Below, one piece after another: positions 47,500 to 59,734 of a stretch of DNA of 64,000 nucleotides. The DNA is taken from positions 548,730,488-548,794,487 of the forward strand of contig NC_081412.1 of assembly GCF_030272615.1 (NCBI RefSeq), in the 5' to 3' direction. The notes beneath the pieces are model-generated. The model saw only the letters and a list, made by a program, of their open reading frames with translations, did no database searches and was not told where the DNA came from. The stretch's first letter is position 1, and each line of letters starts with the position of its first letter. Source of the DNA: Cryptomeria japonica (lineage: Eukaryota > Streptophyta > Pinopsida > Cupressales > Cupressaceae). The position numbers and the translations under genes were made by a program.

Positions 47500-50400
47500 C
47501 TATTGCTCAATGGATGTTGGTTGATGGCTGCCCTTGATGTTGTGCAGTCTGCTGTATTCGCCATGAGGTGCGGCCATGAGCTCTGAATGAGATCCCTGTT
47601 CTGCAATCCTTCCGTCCTTCACCACTGCAATGGTGGTCACATTCTTTATAGTGGAGAGTCGGTGAGCTACAACAATGGATGTTCTGCCTTCCATCACTCT
47701 CTCCAAGGCCTCTTGCACAACCCTCTCTGACTCTGCATCCAATCCACTGGTTGCCTCATCCAACAGGAGGATTGCAGGATTCTTCAGTATTGCCCTTGCT
47801 ATTGCTAATCTCTGCTTCTGCCCTCCTGACATTTCCACTCCTCTCTCACCCACCAAAGTTCCATACCCATCAGGCAATTTGCTGATAAACTCATGGGCAT
47901 TAGCAATTCTCGCAGCATTAGTCACCTCTTCTTCTGTTGCGTTCTCCTTTCCATACACAATGTTATCTCTGATGGAAGTAGCAAAAAGAGCAGGCTCTTG
48001 CTGCACCAGTGAAATGTTCAATCTGAGAGACCGTAGATGGTAAGTCCTCACGTCCATATCATCAATCAAAACAGTTCCTTCAGTTGGGTCATAAAATCTC
48101 TCAATCAGTGCAATGATGGAGCTCTTACCGCACCCACTGGATCCCACAAGGGCTAAGCTCCTTCCTGCTTCCAATTTCAGGTCCAGGTTTTCAAAAACTG
48201 TAACTTGTGGTCGATTAGGATAACAAAATCTAACTTTCCTGAACTCTATATCTCCCTTCAAGTGTTGAACATTGAGTGCCTGTGGATCTTCTGGCTCCAT
48301 CTGCGTCTGCCTGTCAAGGATTTTGAAGATCGACTTCACAGCTTGCGTGCTTTTAACAACATTTGGAGCTAAGGCCATTGTTTCCGAGAGTGTATAAGAA
48401 GCAAGAATCAGTACCATGTATGCCACAATAACTTGAGAAAAGGTGGCTGTTCCATTACGGACAAGTCTGGAGGCATTCCAAAGAGCCAAAGCATAGGAGC
48501 AATACAGGCCCATCTGAGAAAGCCCATATATCAAACCTGCGATTTGCCCTTTTCTGAAGCTTCGTCTGACAGGTTTAGAGAGCAAATTCTGAAATAAAGA
48601 CAGAACTTTCTTCTCTGCATTGAATGCAATAAGTGTTCTGATATTGCTCACTGCTTCGCCTGCCACAACAGTGGCTTCGTTGTGTGCCTTGGCTTGATCT
48701 CCACCCAATCCCTTTTGTGACATTTTCTGCATTTAAACAAAATGGAACTGTCTGTAAGATTATGATTCCTCCCAGAAAGTTTTGACTTAATCAAATAATT
48801 CGATTATGTAAAGACCTGAGCAATGTTTCCTGCACCAAGAATAGGGTATGTGGCGAGGAGGACTAGGCTGAATTGCCATTGAGCTGTAAAGCATATTATG
48901 ATGGAAGTAACGATACTGGTCAAGTATTGAGAAATGATAAACATTTCTTGGATTACAGTCTTTATGTGAGTACCATCTGAAGAAATGCGCGAGGAGATTT
49001 GAAGGCTACCGTTCTCATCTCTATCGAACCAAGCTATCTCATTACGTAGAATGGCTGCAAGATACAGGGCAAAAACAGACGATTCTATAAAGTATTCTCA
49101 TTCTTGATTTAAAATATGTAAATAAATTTTCAAAATTAAATGTGTTGATTATCTTATATATATTAAAATATGTGAAAAGTTTTAAAATAGATGTGAATTA
49201 TATTTGAAAAGAAAGATTTCAGATAAGAAGATTCAAATTTGTAATATCTCTATAAAATGTATTTATGTCTATCAAATATATATGTATGGTCAAAATATAT
49301 TCAAAATTATTTTTTATATATCTAAATTACAAATTTATGTGTTAATGCATGTCTCATTAAATTACGATGTGTGGACAACAATGTTTGTGAGTATTGTGAC
49401 TCACATCTATTTGAAAATATATGATATTTTATCCTTTTTTATCAATTATACATGACAAGGATGAATGCATGATGACTATACGTATATGTTTAATAATGAC
49501 TAATGCATTTTGTATGAAGCTTTCAAAACAAAAAGGTGAACATAAAACTCAAAATAAGATGCACTTTCAAAGTGTTGTACCTCAATTTATTGAACACAAT
49601 TGATAAGAGTGAGGATATGTTCCTTGATTATCCCATCCAACAAGATTCAAACCCAAACCAGAAATATGATATAAAGAATAGGATCAAAATTTGTCTTAAA
49701 TGATTTCAAATAACAAAATGAACTTATAAATGCTAGGTTTTTTTCTTTCAACGCAACAGTCATAGAAAAGTTATAGATTTTCTTTCAGTTAGAAAATTGA
49801 TTCCTGGTCTCTAAATACTTATCCAGGACAGTTAAAATTCAGGATAAAAATATCTCTTTTCTAAGTATGATGCTTCAGCTAGAGGCTCTACAACGGCTAA
49901 AACAAAATTGAGTTCTATTGTTGGCCACTACGGTAATAAGACTATTGTAATGTATAGAACGAATATAAGAAGGCTCAAATAGATTATAAAAATTCTATTT
50001 AAAAACAACCATATGAACGAGTAAATTTTTTTTCAGTTTGACTCCCGTACCTGCAAGCATTTTCTCTCGAACTTGTTTGCTTAAATTGGCCCCAATTACC
50101 CCAAGGCAAGACTGCTGCAAAGCACTGCCTAGCAATATAGCGAGAGCAATGCCAATAAACGCCATGCTATTAGTCCCAATCTTGCGCTCCATTTCAGAAT
50201 GATTCTTTATGAAGAATATGGCCATAGATTTAGCCATAAATAGACCAAGTAGTGGATTAAGACAGCCCAACATTATGGATCCAACCATACCCATAATTGC
50301 ATATGGCCAATCTGCTGCACTCATTTTCAACAATCTCCAAGTGGAACCCTTGGATGTCATAATTTCTGAAGCCATCTTTGGAACTGTCTTATTTTCACCC

Positions 50401-53400
50401 TCATTGCTTTCATATATTTGTGCCTCTAGACTTCGATCCTGTTTCTCACTGCTGTCAGGCATGACACTAATGCAATGAGTTAGAAGAGCAACCACAGTAA
50501 GTACTCAAAAACAAACATCAGGGCTATTCCATTTATATATATACCTTGGATTTGGTATCACTTGTACTGTCTCCTCTGTGTCATGATTGGAGTAGTCTGG
50601 TGCCTGCAAATTTACTAGAGAAAAATATGCGCCTCCATCTTGTTTGGCCATTAGTTGATCATGGCTTCCCATTTCCACAATACACCCATCTTTTATAACA
50701 GCTATGGTATCGATGTTCTTAATAGTGGATAAGCGGTGTGCAATCACCACCGTTGTTCTGCCAATCATAAGTTCATCGAGTGCCAGCTGGACGAGACGCT
50801 CGGAAACAGAATCGAGGGCACTGGTGGCCTCATCCAGCAGTAAGATCTTTGGACTCTTCACAATTGCTCTTGCCAGTGCAATTCTTTGTTTCTGCCCTCC
50901 AGAAAGCTGTAGTCCTTTTTCCCCCACCTGGCTTATTCACACAACAAATTATCAATGTAAATAAATGAAACTGTCTTACAATGTACAGATCGGTACTATT
51001 TAGCCACATCACATTAGTCAACCTAAGTACATGGAATCCTATGTTTCTAAAATTAGTGATAATATGTTGTCCTAATGATTGTTATTTGGTAGGTCTATGT
51101 GGCTCGTATGGTGGCTTTTAGAGAAAAGGTTTGACGTTGTCATCTCCAAGTGAGACGTTCATTTCTTATAGGCAATGAAAAAAAAATGGCTAAATGAAAG
51201 GCTTTAACCCCTAGCCATTAATCTTCAATGATGAGCTCAGGTCATTCAATCTATAAGTTCATAGGATAAATAAAGCAATATTTTATTTATATTTAAAAGA
51301 TTATATGTAAAATATGTTTAGAGATATCTTATAATAGAAGAGAATCATCTGTAAAATAAATGTTTTTCTAAAATACTAAACACAAGAATATAAATGACTG
51401 AGTGTTCTATTTATTTGGAGTAATAAAATAACAATTCTACAAAAGCTGAAACATGACATATTTCATGCATTTACCTGTCATTTGCATGTCAATTTTTTTC
51501 AAAAAAGGATTTTTGTTTATGAACACTTTGATGTTACTGTAGATGCCTCTCAACATAATTATGTCATCAACCTTTGTATCCTAAATGGTCCACTTGGTCT
51601 ATTGGATAACACTCAACTACATGTGTAAAAGCCACTTAATGATATTAATATTAGTGGTATACAGGTTTCTTATTTGTAATAAAAAAATAATTAAAGAAAC
51701 ACCATAAACTATATAAATACTCTCTTTCCATAATTTTAATTATATAGACTCATTCAAAATTCAAAATTAAATTCAATATCCAGATTTATTTTAAGAATCC
51801 ACATATCATATATTTATTAAAAAATTCTCCAAAAAAACCAAGTTATAGAAGAAATGTTTAAAAAGAAAAAAGAAATAGAACCCAATAAAATATTCACACC
51901 TTGGTCTCGTATCGTTCGGGAAAGTTGGTAATAAAATCATGTGCATTGGAAGCCTTTGCAGCCGCCATCACTTCTTCTTCGTTAGCATCCTCCTTTCCAT
52001 ACAGTATGTTTTCCTTTATACTAGTTGAAAAGAGTACAGGTTCCTGACTTACCAGGCCTATCTGCTGTCTTAGCCACAATGTTTTCAAGCCTTTAATGTC
52101 AAGCCCATCTACGAGTATTTGTCCTACATTTTTGTTTGAACCAAGAAAACTATGAGAATTTCCGTTACAGAAATTTTAGAAATTGGAAAGAGGAAAACAA
52201 ATGAACTTACAAACATAGGCATGAAGTAAACGTGAAAAAGTTGTACCTTGAGTAGGTTCATAAAACCTTTCCAGAAGAGAAATTATTGTGCTCTTTCCGG
52301 AGCCACTGCCACCAACGAGAGCTAATGTTTTTCTTGCAGGTATGAGCAAATTAAGATTTTGTAAAACGATGGCATCAGGACGTGAAGGATAGCTGAAGTC
52401 AACATTCTTAAATTCGATGATGCCTTCCAGTCGATCTGTTTCAGGCCCATCAATCAAATTGTCTTTTAAGATTGGTGTCTGATTGATGATCTCCATTATT
52501 TTGTTATAAGCAGCCCCTCCCTTTACTATGAAGGTTAGGCTTGATAGCACGTACCCTATGGCTCTGAAATTCAAATAGACATGACCAATAATCATTGGTA
52601 TTAAGCTCATATAGCTTTTGGGCAAATTGAAGGCTTAATGCATGGGAATTCAGGACAATTTTGTTCATAAAAAAGCAAATAAGAGGAACCCAAAGAAACA
52701 AATAAAGCTGAGCAAGATCAAAATATGGCTCATAATAAGAAGATGGGAAGAGATCTTACACTACTCCCAAAAGCATATTAAAAATCGAGGACAGAGTATC
52801 GCCAACGTTGGAAATTCCTTTCCTCAGTAGGATTCCTGCATACCAACAAAGCATACCCCACGATGCATATAATATGCCTTTTACAGTACCCTCTCCGACA
52901 CCCTTAACCAGCCCTTCTTGGTAACCCAACCCAACTGTAGTTTTTAGCTTCTTTGAATAGGATTCCATGGCCTTGGATTCCCCTACATAGGAATAAACGG
53001 TTCGAATTTGTGAAAGCACCTGTTTCAACAATGTTTACAATTTAGAATTTTCAAAGATACCAAAATTTTAAAAAATATCACTTATATATGCTAATTTAGG
53101 TTTAACAATTTCTCCTTATCGGCATATAGATTTAGATTCTCACTTCTTCAGCAATGGTTGCCGCTAATCCTTGTGCCCGTTGACCTTTATAAGTTACTTT
53201 GGAAAGAAGAGATGCATTTAATGCCCCTATTGCAACGACCAGTGGTACTATGGCAAGAACAACAAGAGCCACTGTCCATTCATAACTCAGCGAAAAAGCA
53301 AACCCAGCAAGGACTGTTGCTAAATGGGACACAAAGCTGGCCATCTGTCATCTTATCATCTTAATCAGCTAGGAGAAAGAAATCCAATTTATATTTCATA

Positions 53401-54395
53401 GCCCAAAAACTACAATAGATTCTAATCAAATGATGATTAATTACAGACATAACAAAGTGTTAATGGCCTTTCTATCACTATGTATTCATGGCTTCTTCTA
53501 AGGCAGACCAGTTTCAAACATGGATAAATCTTAAAATACCTGATCACCAAGAGACTCCTGGATGAGAAGAAAATCGGTAGAAAAGCTGTCGAGAATGGCT
53601 CCAGTCCTTATCTGTGTATCAAACACTGCCACATCCTGCTTCAATATGGCTTCTAGATATTTATATCTCATCTTTGTAGTCTGTCTTTCCGCAGTATACA
53701 TCCAACAAGATATCTCTGCCACAGTTCCAAAGTTATCATATTTAGAACTTACTTTCATTTCTTTTAACTCACTTTATTGTCATAATCTTTTTCTATTCTG
53801 AGCTCTCTAACATTCTGATCGGATCACAGAATATGATCCAAAATATTGATAAAAAAAGACACAATCAAATTTAAAAACAACATTGCAAAAATAAATCTTA
53901 CCTGCCCATGCAACTGCAAATGCCGCTATAGCAAGGTAAACTATATACAAGGCATACTGAAACAATGGATTACAACATGTTAATTATCTGTATGCATTAA
54001 TTACAATAGCTTTAGAACAAGTTCAGTGACACCTAAATACAAATTATTAAAATCTAAAGTGATGTTTCATAACATTATGAAAATTAAATTAGATGAGAGC
54101 AAACCTGAGACACTGTATTTGTGTTTAGTCCTATTTGGTTCACAACTCTAGAGAAGAATAAAGAGTAGATGGGAAGGACAAGACCAGTTCCAACTGCTCC
54201 AATTGTTCCTACAAGTATGAGAAGGCAATCAAGGGCATCTGCAAATGAGAAAATACTGTAGAGTGGAAGAGAGAGAGCTCTTGGATTTTCCCTCATGGCT
54301 TTCTTTATTTCTTTTGCATCTCTTTTGGGACTGGTAATCTTTATTTCTTTTTCATCTCTTTTGGGACTAACCTTTCTATCAGAAACTCCTTCCAT
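47500..54395 (-). CDS. Full-size ABCB transporter (ABCB1/ABCB19-like), gene B
   Basis: Tandem paralogue of gene A with the same expected role, ATP-driven export across a plant membrane (substrate unknown). Exons: 54395-54105, 53956-53902, 53715-53540, 53344-53144, 53019-52760, 52563-52247, 52123-51900, 50927-50545, 50448-50051, 49054-48816, 48726-47500. The total is 3771 bp, or 1256 residues. Exons 2-11 equal gene A's in length, and every border follows GT-AG. NBD1: Walker [10 protein letters not shown] about 412-420, LSGGQ 516-520, ILLLDE 536-541. NBD2: GSSGCGKSS about 1043-1051, MSGGQ 1147-1151, ILLLDE 1167-1172. The N-terminus is 12 residues longer than gene A's because a 36-bp unit ([12 protein letters not shown] / [12 protein letters not shown]) is duplicated. 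Comparing the last exons by eye gives about 36 differences in 408 residues (roughly 91% identity). No break was seen. It is compact (6.9 kb) because intron 9 lacks the insertions of gene A. Confidence 0.93.
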
Positions 54396-55895
54396 TCTAA
54401 GGCTTTGGGTACAGACATAAATCAGACTTGTTTGAACTTATTTTCCAGCAAGTTATTTATGGCTGAAGAGTTGAAGTTAGAGGAAGCGATTCTTCGTTTC
54501 TGTCGTCATGTTGATCTGGTCTGATATTGAATCTCAGACCTATTATTTTTGTTGTGATTTCGTTGCCTTGTAATGACTGGTTGTATATTCTTTCACCGAG
54601 CTTACTTTATTTGAGTCCAGTTTTTTTTTAAGCTTATCTGGCCCGTACGTTATACTTTATTTTAAATCTTATCTTACCTGAGTGCCGGGATATTCTTTCG
54701 TTTACTTCAACATACAGCGATTACAATGTTTTAATGTTATCGACTTATCTGTTATTCTCAGTCCTGCGTATTGAAGCCTCGCAACAAGCAAAATTAAAAA
54801 TATTTAAAAGTACACGACAATATGCATGGCTGGATTGAGGAGTCCATAAACAATATTCTATGGGTGACCTGACCTGAATATACCATATATCTATGTTACT
54901 AAATAATAATGATAAATTGGGGGACCTAGAAAATTACTTGTACCAACTTTACTTAAAAGAGTTTTCACTTTCAACTATATTAATAATTTAATTAATATAA
55001 TCCACTGAGTGTGATGTCTTTTATAAGTGGCTAAATATTTTTATATATTAATGTGTGGGGTAACTTTCATCGAGGAGATGATACGTTTACCATGTCATTT
55101 TCGTTGCTAGTTGACATGGATGGAAAGTTTGGTATATGAAATCTTTTGATCATTATTCTTTAGCTTGATGATTTTATTATCATTAGTCGCTCCACTTCTA
55201 TAGTTAATGATATAAATTTAGTCTTGTGTGATGGCTTACATGATCCTTATTGATCCAAAGGATATTTAGTTTAAGACAAGAATCAATATTTCTTAGATCA
55301 AGTATGACTTGGAATTATTACAACATTTTAGTCTATTTATTATTAGCATAACCCTAATATATTTTATTTAGAATTATGTTTTTGATCTTGTATTTAGTCT
55401 TAATAGTTGATGTTGTGAATTAAGGTATACATAAATCAAAATAGGCTTAATATTTCTATCTCTCAATTTATCATGAGAGATATTGGCAAATATATAAGTA
55501 TATTGTCTAGTAAATTATAGGCATGCATTAAGAATTTAATGTACATTGGGTGGGAAAAAATATTAGTAGGATACATAGATAACACTAAAAATATTAATAA
55601 TTTGTAGTTAGTTATAAAATATGTTCACCATCTTGGTGTAGGACCAATTAATATGAGTACCAAGAAGTAATTCATTATCAATTGAACTTCAATATAAGCC
55701 AAGTGTTGTGGATATAGCGGAATAAACCATCTGTTCCTTTAGATTTACCAAATTAAAAAAAAAAAATTATTTAATTTAAGAGGCTATTGTAGCAACAATA
55801 TATTAGTCAAATGCATACAATTGTGTACTTAGATGAATATTTCAACAATGTAGAATTAATCAAAATTTATCACACCTCATTATGTCAACATCACT
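54396..55895 (-). promoter_or_regulatory. Upstream region of gene B (candidate promoter) and spacer
   Basis: The first 650 bp or so is related to the gene A upstream region but lacks the MITE, the G-patch element and the GC-rich patch. Similarity fades past about 55110 (TTTACCATGTC), which probably marks the right end of the duplicated block. The rest is AT-rich with no recognised feature. Confidence 0.35.
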
Positions 55896-55899
55896 ATAG

Positions 55900-56270
55900 T
55901 GTCTCCAGGTCAGGCGTGTGGGGATGGGGTCATTCATGACCATAAGGGGAAATTTTATCCTTGCCTACATGACCAATTTGGGTACGCAAACTTCGAGTTT
56001 GGTGGAGATGGCAGCTATTTACTATGGTCTTGTTCTAATTAATAGAAGGAGGTACAATTGAGTCATCATAGAAGGTGATTCGAATAACACTATCCTTTTG
56101 CTCAAGAACGAAGCCAAACACAATTGGAAGTGTGAAGATATCTTTGCCAAGTGTCAGGGTCTTATTCACAGGATTAGCTGGGCCTACCTTTGTCATATGA
56201 TAAGGGAAGACAATGAAGTTGCTAATAGGTTGGCTTCATTAGGACTAATTTCCAATAATTTGTAAATATG
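55900..56270 (+). pseudogene. RNase H-like (RVT_3) fragment
   Basis: The plus strand reads GSFMTIRGNFILAYMTNLGT, then QTSSLVEMAAIYYGLVLIN (the TNN.AE-like helix), VIIEGDSNNTILLLKNEAK (catalytic-type GDS), and MIREDNEVANRLASLGLI at the end (the REAN..AD.LA motif of the family). The first catalytic Asp is not seen. This is the RNase H found at the C-terminus of plant LINEs and in some LTR elements. One stop interrupts the frame. It lies just before a second unknown coding region (56330-57220). Confidence 0.68.
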
Positions 56271-56329
56271 GATGGATATCAATGATATCCAAGATTTGGT
56301 TTGTGTTGCTATCTTTGAGGACAAAAAGA

Positions 56330-57220
56330 TTAAAGATGGAGTATAATCTAAGGATCACCTTTTTTATTAGTATTGCCACCCTTTTGGCTAGTCCTTTTCT
56401 GTTTAGGTGGTGGATCTCTCTTTCAAACGATGATGCCACTTTCCCTTTCTCTCGTAAGTGTTGTCACGTTCAAACTGCTAGCATTTGTTCTCCCCACTTG
56501 GTTTTTGCATTGAAGCTCTATGTGATTACGATGAGAGGGGACCTTATACAAACTAAACCCAATTCATGTGATGAATTTAAAAGTAATGCCAAGTTATGGT
56601 AGAAAGTGGTCAGGTGAAACCTAGCTAGTTATGTTGAAGGCATGCATGGTTTCAACCTGGAGCTCTCCAAGAATTTTTCTTAGTCTTGGCAGAAGGGGGA
56701 GGTGAGCATTGGGGAAGTTACTTTCAGAATCACTTTAGGCATGATTGCTACTATCACTAGTTTACCATAGGAAGGATTAACCTTCCCAAAGAAGCCAAAA
56801 GGGTACTATAAGGAGGAATTTAAGAGATTTATCAAGCCCAATGAAGGGGTTTCAAGATTACAAAGTGGGTATAACAAAGAAGAAGTACCCAATATTGGGA
56901 GGGATGTTGCCCTTTTTCTAATGAAATTCTTCAATCTAGATGGGTGGTTTAAAATATTTAATAACCATCTTTTTCCGATGCTAAACCACCTCAAGTATGG
57001 TATAAAAATAAATTTTGCCTACTCGGTTTGTTTTTATTTGACTCAATCGATGGTTAAAGACAAGTCAAAAAACTCCCTCCCCTTTCATCAAGGGTTGATT
57101 AGTAAACCCTACAACTTTCATCTAACTTTAACTTCATCTAGTGGGTCTTGTTGGTTCCCCCATTTGTTACCTCAGATTTGCCTAAGAATTAGCCTTCTTG
57201 TGTCAGTGGAAATCTGAGAC
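56330..57220 (+). pseudogene. Decayed ORF of the repeated 'LNH' domain family
   Basis: Coding-like stretches include YVITMRGDLIQTKPNSCDEF (about 56520), SWQKGEVSIGEVTFRIT (about 56680) and MKFFNLDGWFKIFNNHLFPM followed by LNHLKYG (from 56921). The last phrase aligns with the minus-strand 16579-16361 segment (YFTLEGSFPMVHGYHFALLNHLRH), so both belong to one repeated family. I do not know its function, and recall similar hypothetical proteins in gymnosperm-like genomes without being able to confirm it. Its closeness to the RNase H fragment may be meaningful. It is a decayed element. Confidence 0.5.
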
Positions 57221-57224
57221 AAAT

Positions 57225-57616
57225 GGCCAATTATTTGAAAATTCCTTAGAAATTAGTAAATTCTCCTTCTCTTTGGGATCGACAAAACCCAGGTGGGTAA
57301 ACCTCTAGCAATATTTATAAATCTAAAGAAATTTTATATATATTACCTACAATAGATGACTCTCAGTAGAATGAATCAGAACACATGAATTTCTTCAAAA
57401 TTGGCAATATTTTGACTTTATATATTATTGACACATTGCTGAGAGTAAACAACCCTATTCTAATCCCATGGCTAACAACATGGAAAGAAAATATTATTTG
57501 ATAAAATTGATTGTTTCTGAATAAAATCTGAAAATATCACAGATCAAAGCCTAGCTATTGGGCATAGAGTCAAATCCAAGATTATGAATACAAAATTGAA
57601 CAGTAGACATTCAAAA
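57225..57616. other. Spacer, nothing recognised
   Basis: AT-rich sequence with no open frame or repeat end that I can support. Confidence 0.4.
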
Positions 57617-57786
57617 ACCAGTGACATTTTAACACTAATGCCTGCCATTACTGCAACCTCTCATATTATTACAAAATCATTCTTACATATCTATTTTGTT
57701 TACCAGTGACATTTTAACACTAATGCCTGCCATTACTGCAACCTCTCATATTATTACAAAATCATTCTTACATATCTATTTTGTTT
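57617..57786 (+). repeat. Perfect 85-bp tandem duplication
   Basis: The unit starting ACCAGTGACATTTTAACAC occurs at 57617-57701 and again at 57702-57786 with no difference that I can see. Identity implies a very recent duplication or an assembly artefact. Confidence 0.92.
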
Positions 57787-59131
57787 TCTCAAAGCCACAA
57801 TAACTTGCATACAAAATTTAATTATTCCTAGAAGAAGCCCATACACAGATCATACAACTACAAGAAAATGACGATGACAAATTAAAACATCGTTAATGCT
57901 TTAATTCATATGTAATTTGATAGCAAAAAATAGAGACAATTTTACAATATTTTTTTCAATCTGCTCAAATTGATCAATACTATTGCAAAATTTACATACC
58001 CATTTCGTATGGACAAGAATCTAAACTGTACATTTTCCTATTCTATTATTTCAGATCTGAACTTTAGAACTCTGTACAATGAGAAGGAAAAGAAATATAT
58101 AGAAGAAGGAGAAGCTTCCAGATCCAACTTATTGCTAACACCTGTCTCTTTTCTTCTCGAATTTGATTTTCACCAACATTTTCCCTCTCCTTTCTGTATC
58201 TTTTATCTGCATCCTTTGCTTGCCACAAATAAATTTTGTCCTTTTTTTTGTGAGAATATTTGATTGTCCATTCTTTGTCTTTTCATGAATATGTTTCTCT
58301 TGAAAATCAAATAATTTGCAACACATACACCACACAAGATAATATCTTCTATAGAATAAATTTCACTTTGTGAAATACTTTTAAATGTTGCATTATCACA
58401 TTTTATTCCTCTATGAAAATACTTTCACTCTACTAGTAAAGAAATTTCACACACTGCTATCCTTGTGAAAACAACTTTCAAAAGGAAAAATAATCCACAT
58501 GGCACTCACTGGCAACAAAATATATGTTTTATTCCTCCTCTCAACACTTGGCACTTTGGATGTGTAACAAAATTTTCTTTCATTCTCTATTTCATGCTCC
58601 CCATGAAGATGTTTCCACATAATGAAAATATTTATGGACCAATACTAATCTTTTCCCTTTAGTTTTCACAAAACATTCCTTGGTTTAGTAAAAATATTTA
58701 AGCAAATACTTTATCTTTACTTGATAAAGTAATCACTTGATCCCTTGTCAATATAATTTTCATGTTTGGTGAAAATATTACACTAATGTTTCTTTTAATA
58801 TTTCAAGTAAAATTGACCCCCTTTTGGATAACTGCAACTAAAATAATATTTTATCCATTTTCCTCATTTCATTTATCTTAACCTGGAAATTTATCCTTTT
58901 CTTCACATGAATTTGTAAATTCACCCACATATTTATTCTGGTAAATGTATTTTCATATTTGAGTAAAGGCATTTTATAGTTTGGTAAGAAAATATTCCCC
59001 TTGTAATGAATTTCATTATGGGAAAAACCATTTGCTACATTTCATACTTTGGGTGAAGATATCCATCTTTTATGGCATGTATCACTAAAGCATCTTCACA
59101 TAAATGAAACTAATTTTCACTTATAATTGAA
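57787..59131. other. AT-rich spacer, nothing recognised
   Basis: No protein domain, RNA gene or repeat boundary is seen. There are short open frames only (57970-58263 and 58465-58662) without recognisable features. Confidence 0.4.
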
Positions 59132-59136
59132 TATTT

Positions 59137-59679
59137 TGTTGTAATGTGAAGTCAATTAGGACTTTGCTTCCATATGTGCCATACAAGTTGTCTTCAATTA
59201 GGACTTTGGTCATGTATGTGTCATACAAGTAGTTGTGTGAGTCGTACTTACTATATTTAGTAAGTTGTCTCCAACTAGGACTCTGCAACTCAGTTGTGTT
59301 GACTTAGTAAAATTATTAAGTGATTCATAGGAGAATCAAGTTGGACTCTATATGGGTCAACCTTGTAGACGATTGAGAGCCACATATAGGCTTAGTCAAT
59401 AATATGACTATAGTAGTGGCATTCGAAGAGTTAGAGGTGGCAAATTTGAGAACTTAATTATTGCATTAACTTTCTCAAATTTGTATATATATATATATAT
59501 ATAGTAGCTCTTCCTCCTTTGAATATAAGGCCTAAATGGCTTTGAGAATCAATATGAAAGACAAAATTTTGCCATGGTTTTTTACTGGTATATTCTAACC
59601 AGTTTTTCTTACGTAAATCTGTGTGTTATGTGCTATTGTTCTTCTTTGCAATTTTTTTGCACTTGCTATTTTTCTCACA
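59137..59679 (+). repeat. 5' LTR of the right-edge Copia
   Basis: A 543-bp repeat whose first 271 bp match 63730-64000. It contains a (TA)10-type tract near 59487-59507, and ends CTCACA before the primer-binding site. Confidence 0.9.
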
Positions 59680-59734
59680 ATTGGTATCAAAGCATAGGTT
59701 ATTTGTGTAGAAGTTTTTTTTTTTAAGGTGAGCA

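Noticed and set aside
56806-56994. Minus-strand 62-codon frame
   Set aside because: Antisense to the decayed plus-strand ORF and without recognisable features.
57970-58263. 97-codon plus-strand frame
   Set aside because: AT-rich chance frame with no domain and no repeat support.
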